Source: Pseudohongiella sp. (GTDB lineage Bacteria > Pseudomonadota > Gammaproteobacteria > Pseudomonadales > Pseudohongiellaceae). Taken from it: DNA of 63,951 nucleotides. The notes beneath the pieces are model-generated. The model was not told the origin of the DNA. It did not search any database and worked only from the letters and a program-made list of their open reading frames with translations. The first letter of the stretch is position 1, and each line of letters starts with the position of its first letter. The position numbers and the translations under genes were made by a program. The stretch spans positions 1-63,951 of the forward strand of contig JAUYSM010000003.1 of NCBI GenBank assembly GCA_030696315.1, read 5' to 3'. Positions 14,817-24,167 of this stretch are shown here, piece after piece.

Positions 14817-17705
14817 TTGCGTAGCGCGACATTGCTCACAAGATTTACTCGACAAGTCCACCAATGCGTCTTGACGCTTGTGCTGGCCAGCTGCTTTTCA
14901 CACGCGGTTTTTGGCGCCCCTGCCCCCCTGAACGGAACCCCATCGCTGCGCAGCATACCCATGCCTCCGGACCATGTGGGCAACAATTACACCTTTGCCT
15001 ACTCACCCGACGGCCGTTTACATGTGGGTGGCACACGCGGCATTTTCACCTTTGACGGCCGGGCGTGGCAGCGTTTTGACATGCCAAACGGGCAATTGGT
15101 GCGGCAATTACTGATCAGTGATAACAACAGAATGTATGTGGGCGGGTATGACCAGTTTGGTTATATCGAGTGGGATGCGCGCAATCAGCCGGAGTTTACC
15201 GATCTCTCCGGGTTGTTTCAGGATGAGCTGGCCGGTCAGGCATACGCTGATATCTGGCAAATTGTTAAGTTGGGGAACCACGTGTACTTTCGTGGTGTGC
15301 GGCATATGTTTGCCGTTGATATCAGCAACAACACTGGCATGCTTTGGCAACACGATGCGCGTTTTGGAGACATGTATAGCAGCGACGGCGAGCTGTTTAT
15401 GCAGTTTCGAGGCGAAGGCCTAAAAAAACTGCAAGGCCGCGAATTTGTGATGGTGCCTGGCACACAATCATTGACCGAGCAGGTCATGGGTACTCTGGCC
15501 GTCAACAATAACGAACGTGTCATTCTGGAGAGACCAGGGCGTTGGCTGCGCTTGGCAGCCGGTGAACTTTCCCCACTCACCGTTCCCGCCAGTTTGCCGG
15601 CCTCAAACGAGTTTAGCGCCTGGGTCACCCTTGATCAGCACACACTCGCCCTGGGCGACAATCGCGGGGCAATACACATTGTTGATATTGCCCGTCAGAG
15701 CCACCGGGTTTTCCAGATTGCCAATGACTACATCAATGAGCTGATTGTGCTGGACGCCGGAGGCTTGCTGGCACTGACCGATCAGGAAACGGTTTACATC
15801 CCCTGGCCATCGCCATGGCTAAAGACCAGTGCAGAGTCAGGACTACGCGGCAGTATTCAACGGCTGGTCAACTATGGTGATCATTGGCTGACGCTGGGCA
15901 ACGCCGGTGTTATGCAGTCCACGGCTGCGGGTGGTTTTGTGCCGCGCGATTGGACCAATGCTGAGGCCTGGGACTGGTTGGAAATAGCGCCTGATCGGGC
16001 ATTACTGGCCGAGTCCTACGAATTAAAAGAAATCACAGGCGACAGCGCGCGCACAATTTCACGTAACGACTTCTACCCACGTCTTCTCAAGCTCAGCCGC
16101 TTTGACCCTTCTATTGTCTACATCGGTACCGAACTGGGTATTGCCGCCATGCAACGCGTCGACGACGATTGGATAACGCTTTTTATACAAGAAAATCTCA
16201 TCGGACGCGTGCGTGATATCCACGAAACAGCTCGAGGTGAATTGTTGTTGTCTGTCGCGGATCACGGCCTGGTGCGCGCTCAGTTTGCCGAGGATCACCG
16301 CAGCCTGACAACATGGTCGGTACTGGATCAGAGCGTTGGTTTAACCGGCAACAATGTGCTTACCAGTCGACTCGGTACCTACAACAACACCCTGATAGCA
16401 TCTGTGTCGGACGGCTTTTTTATTTGGAACAACGGACAGTTTCAAGCCACTGATCTTGATGGCTTGGCCGGCATGCGCCAGCCTGACGAGATATTCTCCA
16501 TTGAACAGTTCAGTGACAATACGGCATGGGCCTATTCGGACCGGCGCGTGTTATCGCGCCAGCCCAACAGTCCCTGGCAAGAACATGTGGTCCAGCCCAT
16601 GAATCCCGGGCGCATCAACTCGCTGGGCGAACTGGCAGACGGCTCCGTCTATCTGGGCGGCATCGGTAGTGTCTTGCGCCTGGACACCTTGCAACCATCG
16701 GTGGCCAGCACGCCGGTTAGCGGAGTCGCCATGCGCCATATCATTCTGCGTTCGGATGACGGGCAGGAAAGCAGTCTGCCTGTGGATGGGCGACACTTCA
16801 TCATTCCTGATCGCACCGACAGCCTGGCGTTTGAATACGCACCCAACCGCTTACCGTCTCCTTTGGCCATGCAATACCAGACCACACTTTCTGGGCCGCT
16901 GAACTTTGACAATGACTGGGATCCTTCAACACGTCTGAGTTATACCGATTTACCACCCGGCAGTTACCGCCTGCAGATCCGTGGGCGCAGTGGCAACGGC
17001 GCCGGCAGTGAAGCCTTGGTATTCACCTTTGATGTTCAGCCACAATGGTATGAAACCTCGTGGGCAAAACTGCTCTGGTTATTGCTGGCGCTGGGGCTTC
17101 TGATTGCAGCTGGTGCGGGTTTTACCCGGTGGCGACTGGCGCGCCTGCACGCGGAACGCAAACGCCTGCAACACTTGATTCAAGAGCAGACCGCCGAACT
17201 TGCCACTGCCAACCGCAAGCTGGAAAATATGGCGCATATTGACGCACTGACGGGCATTGCCAACCGTCGGCAGCTCGATCGCTACCTGCCGGATGCCGCC
17301 GAGCGCTGTATCGCTACACAGAAACCACTAGGCCTGATCCTGATCGACGTTGACCACTTCAAACAATTTAATGATCGCTTTGGACACCAGCGCGGTGATG
17401 AACTGTTGCGCCTGCTTGCAGATCAACTCATCCACTGTCTGCGTCGTAGCGACGACATCCTGGCCCGATATGGTGGCGAGGAATTTATTGCTGTGCTGCC
17501 CGGTGCTGATGCTGATATGGTGGCTGACATTGCCGAGCGCATGCGCAGCAGTGTTGAACATTCAAGCCTTGGCATTACCATTTCGGCCGGGATCGTCAGC
17601 AAACAACCTGATAACGTGGAACAGGTACATGCATTGATTGGCGAGGCCGATAAACGGCTGTACAAAGCAAAACAACTTGGCCGGAACCAGGTGGTGAGTC
17701 AGTAG
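14817..17705 (+). CDS. periplasmic propeller-sensor diguanylate cyclase
   Basis: 962 aa from TTG 14817, with no better start before the signal peptide (TLVLASCFSHAVFG). A long periplasmic part (about 50-640) has repeated short beta motifs such as GTRGIFTFDGRAWQRFD, as in two-component regulator propellers. A Y-Y-Y-type beta-sandwich follows (LAFEYAPNRLP...LPPGSYRLQIRG). One transmembrane helix lies near 750-772, then a short coiled coil, then the GGDEF domain. The catalytic motif is GGEEF at 886-890. The RSDD sequence nine residues upstream fits an intact RxxD inhibitory site, so the enzyme should make c-di-GMP and be feedback-regulated. Monocistronic. Ligand unknown. Confidence 0.9.
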   Translation: MRSATLLTRFTRQVHQCVLTLVLASCFSHAVFGAPAPLNGTPSLRSIPMPPDHVGNNYTFAYSPDGRLHVGGTRGIFTFDGRAWQRFDMPNGQLVRQLLISDNNRMYVGGYDQFGYIEWDARNQPEFTDLSGLFQDELAGQAYADIWQIVKLGNHVYFRGVRHMFAVDISNNTGMLWQHDARFGDMYSSDGELFMQFRGEGLKKLQGREFVMVPGTQSLTEQVMGTLAVNNNERVILERPGRWLRLAAGELSPLTVPASLPASNEFSAWVTLDQHTLALGDNRGAIHIVDIARQSHRVFQIANDYINELIVLDAGGLLALTDQETVYIPWPSPWLKTSAESGLRGSIQRLVNYGDHWLTLGNAGVMQSTAAGGFVPRDWTNAEAWDWLEIAPDRALLAESYELKEITGDSARTISRNDFYPRLLKLSRFDPSIVYIGTELGIAAMQRVDDDWITLFIQENLIGRVRDIHETARGELLLSVADHGLVRAQFAEDHRSLTTWSVLDQSVGLTGNNVLTSRLGTYNNTLIASVSDGFFIWNNGQFQATDLDGLAGMRQPDEIFSIEQFSDNTAWAYSDRRVLSRQPNSPWQEHVVQPMNPGRINSLGELADGSVYLGGIGSVLRLDTLQPSVASTPVSGVAMRHIILRSDDGQESSLPVDGRHFIIPDRTDSLAFEYAPNRLPSPLAMQYQTTLSGPLNFDNDWDPSTRLSYTDLPPGSYRLQIRGRSGNGAGSEALVFTFDVQPQWYETSWAKLLWLLLALGLLIAAGAGFTRWRLARLHAERKRLQHLIQEQTAELATANRKLENMAHIDALTGIANRRQLDRYLPDAAERCIATQKPLGLILIDVDHFKQFNDRFGHQRGDELLRLLADQLIHCLRRSDDILARYGGEEFIAVLPGADADMVADIAERMRSSVEHSSLGITISAGIVSKQPDNVEQVHALIGEADKRLYKAKQLGRNQVVSQ

Positions 17706-17810
17706 CTTGCGCACCTGTACAAATTTCCCACGCAAAGCAAAGACTGCTACCATACCCTCCGTTTCACAACTGACTCACCCGTTATTTTGCTGACAGTAAG
17801 GACCTTGCGC

Positions 17811-19241
17811 GTGCATACACCACTGGTGGTAGATCTGGATGGCACACTGATTCATACGGACATGCTCCATGAATCAGCGCTGAAAGTGCTGCGTGATCAT
17901 CCATTGAGTACCTTGCTGATTCCGCTGTGGTTAATGCGCGGCAAAGCCGTGCTCAAAGAGCAACTGGCCAGTCGCCTTAAATTTGATGCCAGTATTCTGC
18001 CCTACAACGAACAATTGCTGCCGTGGTTGCGCGCGCAGAAGTCAGCTGGCCGCCAACTGATTTTATGTACCGCTTCCGACCAGAAAATTGCAGAAGCGGT
18101 GGCAAACCATCTGAATTTATTTGATGAAGTCATGGCCAGTGACGGTCAAACCAATTTATCGGGCATCCATAAAGCCACTGCTTTGTCCGAACGCTTTTAT
18201 CCAACAGGTTTTGATTATGTGGGCAACTCGCATAAAGACCTGCCGGTCTGGCAGCATGCCAATCGCGCAATTGTTGTGAATGGGGCGCCGGGTCTCGCTG
18301 ATAAAGCACGACAGGTGTGCCAGGTAGACCATGAGTTTCCAGCCCCAAAAACCAGCCCCTTGACCTGGCTTAAAATGATCAGGGCGCATCAGTGGCTGAA
18401 GAACCTGCTGTTATTTGTGCCCATGCTGGCCGCCCACGAATTTGACAATCCCGCATTACTGCCGGTCATGATCATGGCGTTTTTTGCGTTCAGCTTTTGT
18501 GCTTCGGCGGTCTATATCACCAATGACCTGCTTGATCTGGAAAGTGATCGCCTGCACCCGCGCAAACGTCGACGCCCGTTTGCCTCGGGCTTGTTACCTG
18601 CCTGGCAAGGGGTGTTGTTGATGCCGGCGTTGCTGCTGGCCAGCGTCGCATTGGCGGTACAAGTGGGCACCGAGTTTTTACAATGGCTGGTGCTCTATTT
18701 TGTGCTGACCTGCGCGTATTCGTTTGGACTGAAACGTCTTGTGCTGGTCGACTGTATGGCGCTGGCCATGTTGTATACCTTGCGAATTATTGCAGGTGCA
18801 GCGGCGGCCGGCACAGCCATCACGTTCTGGTTATTGGCTGAATCGGTATTTTTATTCTTGTCACTGGCCTTTGTGAAGCGATATGCCGAATTACAAATGT
18901 CGGTTCAAACCGGGGCCTTAAAAGCCCACGGTCGTGGTTACTACACCAGTGATGCGCCCATGATTCAGACCTTAGGGATAATCTCTGGTTATATCGCAGT
19001 GCTGGTGCTGGCCTTATATCTGAATACCGAAGCGGTGATGCAACTGTATCAATACCCGGCCTTTGTGTGGGCTGCTATCCCGTTTATGTTGTTCTGGATC
19101 AGCTGGATGTGGATGCAGGCCAACCGCGGCAACATGCATGATGACCCGCTGGTATTTGCGGTCAAAGACAAAGCCAGTCTGTTTGCAGGACTGGGTTTTG
19201 CCTTGGTGCTGGTGATCGGCACGGTGGGCTGGCCGTGGTGA
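17811..19241 (+). CDS. HAD-UbiA fusion: putative polyprenyl-phosphate phosphoribosyltransferase with phosphatase domain
   Basis: 476 aa from GTG 17811, chosen because AAGGA lies 8 nt upstream. Residues about 1-175 form a HAD phosphatase-like domain starting VVDLDGTLIHTD (D8, D10). Residues about 180-476 form a UbiA prenyltransferase with the diphosphate-binding motif NDLLDLESD at 238-246, followed by HPRKRRRPFASG, very like the DPPR synthase of mycobacteria (Rv3806c type), with eight or nine helices. In that pathway polyprenyl phosphate and PRPP give polyprenyl-phosphoryl-5-phosphoribose, which must then be dephosphorylated; the fused HAD domain could do that second step. The next two genes match DprE1 and DprE2, which supports this role. 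First gene of a seven-gene operon. Confidence 0.82.
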   Translation: MHTPLVVDLDGTLIHTDMLHESALKVLRDHPLSTLLIPLWLMRGKAVLKEQLASRLKFDASILPYNEQLLPWLRAQKSAGRQLILCTASDQKIAEAVANHLNLFDEVMASDGQTNLSGIHKATALSERFYPTGFDYVGNSHKDLPVWQHANRAIVVNGAPGLADKARQVCQVDHEFPAPKTSPLTWLKMIRAHQWLKNLLLFVPMLAAHEFDNPALLPVMIMAFFAFSFCASAVYITNDLLDLESDRLHPRKRRRPFASGLLPAWQGVLLMPALLLASVALAVQVGTEFLQWLVLYFVLTCAYSFGLKRLVLVDCMALAMLYTLRIIAGAAAAGTAITFWLLAESVFLFLSLAFVKRYAELQMSVQTGALKAHGRGYYTSDAPMIQTLGIISGYIAVLVLALYLNTEAVMQLYQYPAFVWAAIPFMLFWISWMWMQANRGNMHDDPLVFAVKDKASLFAGLGFALVLVIGTVGWPW

Positions 19242-20533
19242 AAGTTTCTTCCTGGGGCAGGCTCAGCCAAGATAAGCATCACGTGATCAGCTTGTCTGAC
19301 CGCCATCAAGCAGCAGGTCAGATTCAACAATCCAACCCTGGCATTTGTTTTGGCAATGGTCGCAGTTATGGCGATGTCTGTCTGAACCCCAACGGCACAC
19401 TCTGGCAGACATCCTCACTGAATCGTTTTATCCACTTTGATGAACAAACCGGGCGTTTGCGCTGCGAAGCAGGTGTATTGCTGCGTGACATTCAACGCAC
19501 GCTGGTGCCGCGGGGCTGGATGTTGCCGGTCACACCAGGCACCCAGCTGATTACGATCGGCGGCGCCATCGCCAATGATGTCCATGGCAAGAACCACCAT
19601 GTTCTCGGCTCCTTTGGGGATCATGTGCACGCGTTTCGTTTGTTAAAAACCGATGGCACACTGCTGGATTGTTTGCCACACACCGATCTGTTCAAGGCCA
19701 CCATCGGTGGCATGGGTTTAACCGGCATTATTCTGGACGCAGAGCTTCAGTTACGCGCAATCAAAAGTCCGTGGCTGACCACCGATACCATACCCTACCA
19801 TTCGCTCGATGAGTTTTTTGAACTGGCCGATGCATCTGAACAGGCCTGGGAACACACGGTGTCGTGGATAGACTGTTTATCCGGCAGCCAGGCGCGCGGT
19901 ATTTTCCTGCGCGCCAATCACGCCGATGCCGCGCCAGCGGGTAAAAAAGCACCGTCCGCAAAGCAGCTCAACATGCCGCTGACACCGCCACTGTCACTGG
20001 TAAATGGCCTGAGTCTGCGCCCTTTTAATGAGTTGTACTACCGCTTGCAGGCGCGCAAGGCCGGCGCGGGCGTTGCGCACTACGAACCGTTTTCGTATCC
20101 ACTGGATGCCTTGCAGCACTGGAACCGTATGTATGGCCCGCGCGGTTTTTATCAGTATCAGTGCGTGGTGCCACGCACCAACGCGCGCGATGCGATTGCG
20201 GCACTGCTGGACAGCATTCGTCATGCGGGCGCAGGTTCCTTTCTGGCGGTGTTAAAAACCTTTGGTGAACGACCAGGGCCTGGATTGCTGAGCTTCCCAA
20301 TGCCGGGCGCCACTCTGGCACTGGATTTCCCCAACAAGGGCAGTAAGACTTTGCAGCTATTTTCTGTGCTCGACAATATCGTACGCGAGGCCGGCGGCCG
20401 CCTGTATGCCGCCAAGGACGCACGCATGCCGGCAGACATGTTCGCGGCGGGTTATCCGAATGTGCCCGAATTTTTAACACACCGCGATCCCGGCATCAGC
20501 TCAGCCATGTCACGCCGCCTGTTTGGCAGTTAA
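19235..20533 (+). CDS. dprE1: DprE1-like FAD-dependent polyprenylphosphoryl-ribose 2-oxidase
   Basis: About 432 aa from GTG 19235, or from GTG 19238, which overlaps the previous TGA. The FAD-binding motifs GNGRSYGD (42-47 for GRSYGD), PGTQLITIGGAIANDVHGKNHH (H117 at HGKNHH) and GSFGDHV align by eye with mycobacterial DprE1. The later WNRMYGPRGFYQYQ, LLSFPMPG and AAKDAR (K394) also match. In mycobacteria DprE1 oxidises the 2'-hydroxyl of decaprenylphosphoryl-ribose, the first half of epimerisation to arabinose. The position of the mycobacterial benzothiazinone-target Cys387 (sequence G-W-N-I-C-V-D-F-P, from memory) is Ala362 here (GATLALDFP). It is sandwiched between the UbiA and DprE2-like genes. 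No signal peptide. Confidence 0.88.
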   Translation: MVKVSSWGRLSQDKHHVISLSDRHQAAGQIQQSNPGICFGNGRSYGDVCLNPNGTLWQTSSLNRFIHFDEQTGRLRCEAGVLLRDIQRTLVPRGWMLPVTPGTQLITIGGAIANDVHGKNHHVLGSFGDHVHAFRLLKTDGTLLDCLPHTDLFKATIGGMGLTGIILDAELQLRAIKSPWLTTDTIPYHSLDEFFELADASEQAWEHTVSWIDCLSGSQARGIFLRANHADAAPAGKKAPSAKQLNMPLTPPLSLVNGLSLRPFNELYYRLQARKAGAGVAHYEPFSYPLDALQHWNRMYGPRGFYQYQCVVPRTNARDAIAALLDSIRHAGAGSFLAVLKTFGERPGPGLLSFPMPGATLALDFPNKGSKTLQLFSVLDNIVREAGGRLYAAKDARMPADMFAAGYPNVPEFLTHRDPGISSAMSRRLFGS

Positions 20534-20563
20534 ACACTAAAACCGGAATTCAGAGAGATCAAC

Positions 20564-21328
20564 ATGGCCACAGCCTCCAACACCCCACAACGTATCGTGA
20601 TTATCGGTGCCACCTCTGGCATCGCCGAACACTGCGCCCGATTGTGGGCTCAACAAGGGGCCAGTCATCTGGTGCTGGTCGCCCGCAATCAGGAAAAACT
20701 GGCGTTGATCGAACAGGACCTGCAGGTACGCAACCCGGCGCTGCATATCCGCTGCCAGACAGGTAACTTTACCGACCCGGCCTCCATTCAACAGCTGGTT
20801 GACAGCATTGCAAACGAAGCGTGCCCGGACATTGTGCTGATTGCGCATGGCACCTTGCCTGATCAGTCCCAGTGCCAGCAGGATCTGGCTGTCAACGCTG
20901 AAGCCTTGGTAATTAATGGGCTGTCGCCGGTCTGGTTTGCGGAAGCATTTGTCACTCGGATGGTCGCCGCCGGACGCGGCACGGTGGCAGTGATTGGTTC
21001 GGTGGCGGGTGACCGTGGTCGCAAATCCAATTATGTCTACGGCGCGGCCAAAGGTCTGGTGACGCGTTATGTGCAAGGTCTTCAGCACCGACTCGCAGGT
21101 AGTCCTGTCAAAGTAGTGCTGGTCAAACCCGGCCCTACTGACACAGCCATGACCGCGCACCTGAAACATCAAGGCGCCAAACTGGCCAGTGTTGAAGAGG
21201 TTGCCAACAGCATTGTGCAAGGCATCGGCAAAGGAAAACCGACTGTATATGCCCCGGCAAAATGGGAATTGATCATGATGATCATTCGTCACCTGCCGCG
21301 CTTTGTGTTTAACCGCATGAATATCTGA
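20564..21328 (+). CDS. dprE2: DprE2-like short-chain reductase
   Basis: 254 aa from ATG 20564, with AGAGAGA upstream. The SDR fold is clear: nucleotide-binding IIGATSGIAE near residue 12, and the catalytic pair Y159-x3-K163 in YGAAKG with a preceding Ser in VIGSVAGDRG. The PGPTDTAMT segment after it is normal for SDRs. In the DprE1/E2 pathway this enzyme reduces the 2-keto intermediate with NADH to give polyprenylphosphoryl-arabinose. It lies 30 bp after the DprE1-like gene and its stop overlaps the next start by one base (TGATG). The C-terminus (MMIIRHLPRFVFNRMNI) is amphipathic and may dock on the membrane, as in the mycobacterial enzyme. Confidence 0.85.
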   Translation: MATASNTPQRIVIIGATSGIAEHCARLWAQQGASHLVLVARNQEKLALIEQDLQVRNPALHIRCQTGNFTDPASIQQLVDSIANEACPDIVLIAHGTLPDQSQCQQDLAVNAEALVINGLSPVWFAEAFVTRMVAAGRGTVAVIGSVAGDRGRKSNYVYGAAKGLVTRYVQGLQHRLAGSPVKVVLVKPGPTDTAMTAHLKHQGAKLASVEEVANSIVQGIGKGKPTVYAPAKWELIMMIIRHLPRFVFNRMNI

Positions 21329-23148
21329 TGAAAAATCTGACGAGAACGCTTATGGAATCTGCAAACAGGGACGAATGGCTGGGCAAGGCGCTGCTGCTGT
21401 CAGCCATCGGTGTCGCAGCATATTTTGTGCTGACCACTGTGTTCGCCATGATCAACACTTACACACCGGTGCCGTACTGGGATATGTGGGGCGGGACGCT
21501 TGGGTTTTACATTGCGCATCGTGACGGCGATACCAGTATCTGGTGGTCGCAGCATAATGAACACCGCATCATCCTGTCGCGCATGCTGTTCTGGCTGGAC
21601 TATGAATTGTTTGCCGGGCGCTCCGTTTTCCTGTTCGTCATGAATGCGGTGCTGGCTGGCTTGTCGACCGCCCTGTTTTATCTGTTCAGCCGCGACTTGC
21701 TGACGGCGCATTTTCCCGGGGAACAAGCGCGTTTGCGCCTGGTGTTGTGGTTGTTCACGGCGCTGCTGTGTGCATGGCTGTTTCAATGGATGCAGGACGA
21801 AAATTTTGGCTGGGCATTTCAGAGCCAGTTTTTCCTCGCGCAATCAATGCCCTTGCTGGCGTTTTATTTGCTCGCACGTTCGGCCAGAACTGCAGCCATC
21901 GCCGGTGCTGATCGATCAGGCAACCTATGGTTTGTGGCCGCCTGTGTGGCAGGTGTCGCCTGCGCAGGCACCATGGCTAATGGCATTCTGGCGCTGCCCC
22001 TGATGACGGTGTTTGTTTTTGCCAGCCGCCAATCGCGCATTCGCCTTGGCATCCTGGCCACTATTTCGCTGGCCACGCTGCTGCTGTACTTTGCGGACTA
22101 TAACTCACCCGGCAGTCACGGTGCGGGTGAACAATCTGTGCTTGCCCAACCGCTGCTACTGATTCAATACGTATTTCTTTATCTGGGCACACCGTTTTAT
22201 TGGCTGTTTGGTGAGGCGAATACCGGCAGGGCAGCCGCGCTAATGGGCACCAGTGTCATTGCCGTGGTGTCGATCAGTTTTCTGATTGTGAGCCTGCGTA
22301 ATCTATGGGCGCGCAATCAAACTCTGAATGCAGTGCAGGTGCTAACACTGGCACTGGTGTTTTACATCATTTATCTGGTGGGAACGGCATTTGGTACTGG
22401 CAGTGGCCGCTTAATCTTTGGCGTCAATCAGGCGCTCTCACATCGCTACACAACCCCGGCGCTAATGGCATGGTCTGCAGTGTTTGTGTTGTTGCTGCCT
22501 CTGGCGTATCGGCACTGGCGGTCAGTGCGCTGGGCGCTGATACCCGGCGGGTTGTTTTTACTTGTGTTGATGATCATGCTACAGCTCAAAGCGCTGGAAG
22601 CGCGCGATGATCAGGTGTTCGGGCATCGCATGGCGGGGTTGGCGCTGGAGTTGGATATTCGCGACGAAGCCCAGATCAATGCCATCTTCGAAATGTCAGA
22701 CGGTCTTATTAATGTGGCAAACATTGCCTCACAGTACGATCTGTCCATGTTTGGCATGTCGCCGTGGCAGAATCTGCGTCAAGTACCGGGAAGCAACCGC
22801 GCCAGCGACAGACCCGACCCGGAATCCTTGCCGGCATGTCAGGGACACGTGGATATTGTGTCGCGCATTCCCGGTGAACCCCGCTTTATTTCCATTGCAG
22901 GCTGGCTGGTTGACCCTGCCACTCAGTTAACGCCGGAATTGATCGAAGTACACACTGTAAACGGCATCGTGTCGGGTTTTGGCCTGAGTGGATACTCACG
23001 CCCCGATGTGGCACAGGCCATCGGTATCAACACCATCACAACAGGCTTTAAAGCCTATCTGCGCACAGAAGATGGCGGACAGGCGGTCTGGTTGATCGAT
23101 GCGAATGGCGGTTGTGCCCTGCAAGTCAACACACCGATACCGGAATAA
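21328..23148 (+). CDS. polytopic membrane protein, candidate GT-C glycosyltransferase
   Basis: 606 aa with about ten to eleven transmembrane helices across residues 20-440 and a soluble C-terminal domain (about 450-606). The first extracytoplasmic loop contains PYWDMWGGTLGFY, DGDTSIWW and SQHNEHRIILSR, i.e. conserved acidic residues where GT-C enzymes keep their catalytic Asp. I do not recognise a named family. Being translationally coupled to the DprE2-like gene, it is the natural candidate for the transferase that uses the lipid-linked arabinose on the periplasmic side. A comparison with TfpW, the pilin arabinosyltransferase of some Pseudomonas, would be informative. The role is inferred. 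Confidence 0.6.
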   Translation: MKNLTRTLMESANRDEWLGKALLLSAIGVAAYFVLTTVFAMINTYTPVPYWDMWGGTLGFYIAHRDGDTSIWWSQHNEHRIILSRMLFWLDYELFAGRSVFLFVMNAVLAGLSTALFYLFSRDLLTAHFPGEQARLRLVLWLFTALLCAWLFQWMQDENFGWAFQSQFFLAQSMPLLAFYLLARSARTAAIAGADRSGNLWFVAACVAGVACAGTMANGILALPLMTVFVFASRQSRIRLGILATISLATLLLYFADYNSPGSHGAGEQSVLAQPLLLIQYVFLYLGTPFYWLFGEANTGRAAALMGTSVIAVVSISFLIVSLRNLWARNQTLNAVQVLTLALVFYIIYLVGTAFGTGSGRLIFGVNQALSHRYTTPALMAWSAVFVLLLPLAYRHWRSVRWALIPGGLFLLVLMIMLQLKALEARDDQVFGHRMAGLALELDIRDEAQINAIFEMSDGLINVANIASQYDLSMFGMSPWQNLRQVPGSNRASDRPDPESLPACQGHVDIVSRIPGEPRFISIAGWLVDPATQLTPELIEVHTVNGIVSGFGLSGYSRPDVAQAIGINTITTGFKAYLRTEDGGQAVWLIDANGGCALQVNTPIPE

Positions 23149-23185
23149 CGTCAGCCCGCATGAGAAACATTTTTGAGGAATACCT

Positions 23186-24139
23186 GTGATACCCCTGCAC
23201 AAAGACTGCAAAATTGTACTGCCTGGCGGTGCCGGCCTGGTTGGCCAGAATCTGGTGGCGCGCTTGAAAGATCGTGGGTATCACGACATCGTGGTGCTGG
23301 ACAAACATCGCGACAATCTGGCGATGTTGCAGCAGGTGCAGCCTGACATAGTGTGTGAGTTTGCCGATCTGGCCGAACCCGGCGCCTGGCAGGACCATAT
23401 CCGCTGCGCCGATGTGGTCGTGATGCTGCAGGCACAAATCGGCGGCATCCACTACGAAGAATTTGTGCGCAATAACGTGGACGCCAGTCGCCTGATTCTG
23501 GACGCGGTTAAATCCGCCGAGGTGCAGCCTTATCTTATACACATCAGCTCCTCGGTGGTGGTGTCAGTGGCCGATGACTTCTACACCCGCAGCAAAATTG
23601 CTCAGGAACAACTGGTGCTCGACAGCGGCATTGCCTGCCCTATCCTCAGGCCCACCCTGATGTTTGGCTGGTTTGACCGTAAACACCTCGGTTGGCTGTC
23701 GCGCTTTATGAAAAAGGTGCCGGTGTTCCCTATCCCCGGTCATGGCCGTTATATGCGCCAGCCGCTGTATGCCGGCGACTTCAGCGACATCATTATCAGC
23801 TGTATACAGAACCGGCCTGGTCATGGCATTTACAACATTTCCGGGCATGAAAAAATCGATTACATCGATATGATCCGCGAGATCAAACGCGCCACCCGGG
23901 CCAACACCCTGATTCTGCGTATTCCTTATTCACTGTTTTATGTGTTGCTGTGGACATGGTCGCTGTTTGACCGTAATCCGCCGTTTACGACACAGCAACT
24001 GGCGGCACTGAGCGCCAAAGATGAGTTTGAAGTGATAGACTGGCCCGGTATTTTTGGTGTGCCGTACACACCGTTTACCAAGGCGCTGCACGAGACATTT
24101 AACGATGCTCGCTACAGCCACATCATCATGAAGTTTTGA
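23186..24139 (+). CDS. NAD-dependent epimerase/dehydratase family protein
   Basis: 317 aa from GTG 23186, with GAGGA 6 nt upstream. The Rossmann motif GGAGLVGQ lies at residues 14-21, with an extended-SDR catalytic Y133-x3-K137 in FYTRSK following the Ser-rich ISSSVVVS. The C-terminal part contains a hydrophobic [18 protein letters not shown] stretch that may associate with the membrane. It likely acts on a nucleotide sugar or lipid-linked sugar; the reaction is not evident. It lies within the arabinose-type operon, 37 bp after the polytopic protein and 28 bp before the FAD oxidoreductase. Confidence 0.8.
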   Translation: MIPLHKDCKIVLPGGAGLVGQNLVARLKDRGYHDIVVLDKHRDNLAMLQQVQPDIVCEFADLAEPGAWQDHIRCADVVVMLQAQIGGIHYEEFVRNNVDASRLILDAVKSAEVQPYLIHISSSVVVSVADDFYTRSKIAQEQLVLDSGIACPILRPTLMFGWFDRKHLGWLSRFMKKVPVFPIPGHGRYMRQPLYAGDFSDIIISCIQNRPGHGIYNISGHEKIDYIDMIREIKRATRANTLILRIPYSLFYVLLWTWSLFDRNPPFTTQQLAALSAKDEFEVIDWPGIFGVPYTPFTKALHETFNDARYSHIIMKF

Positions 24140-24167
24140 GTCGCAGGCAAAAAGGGAGTTTTCTACA

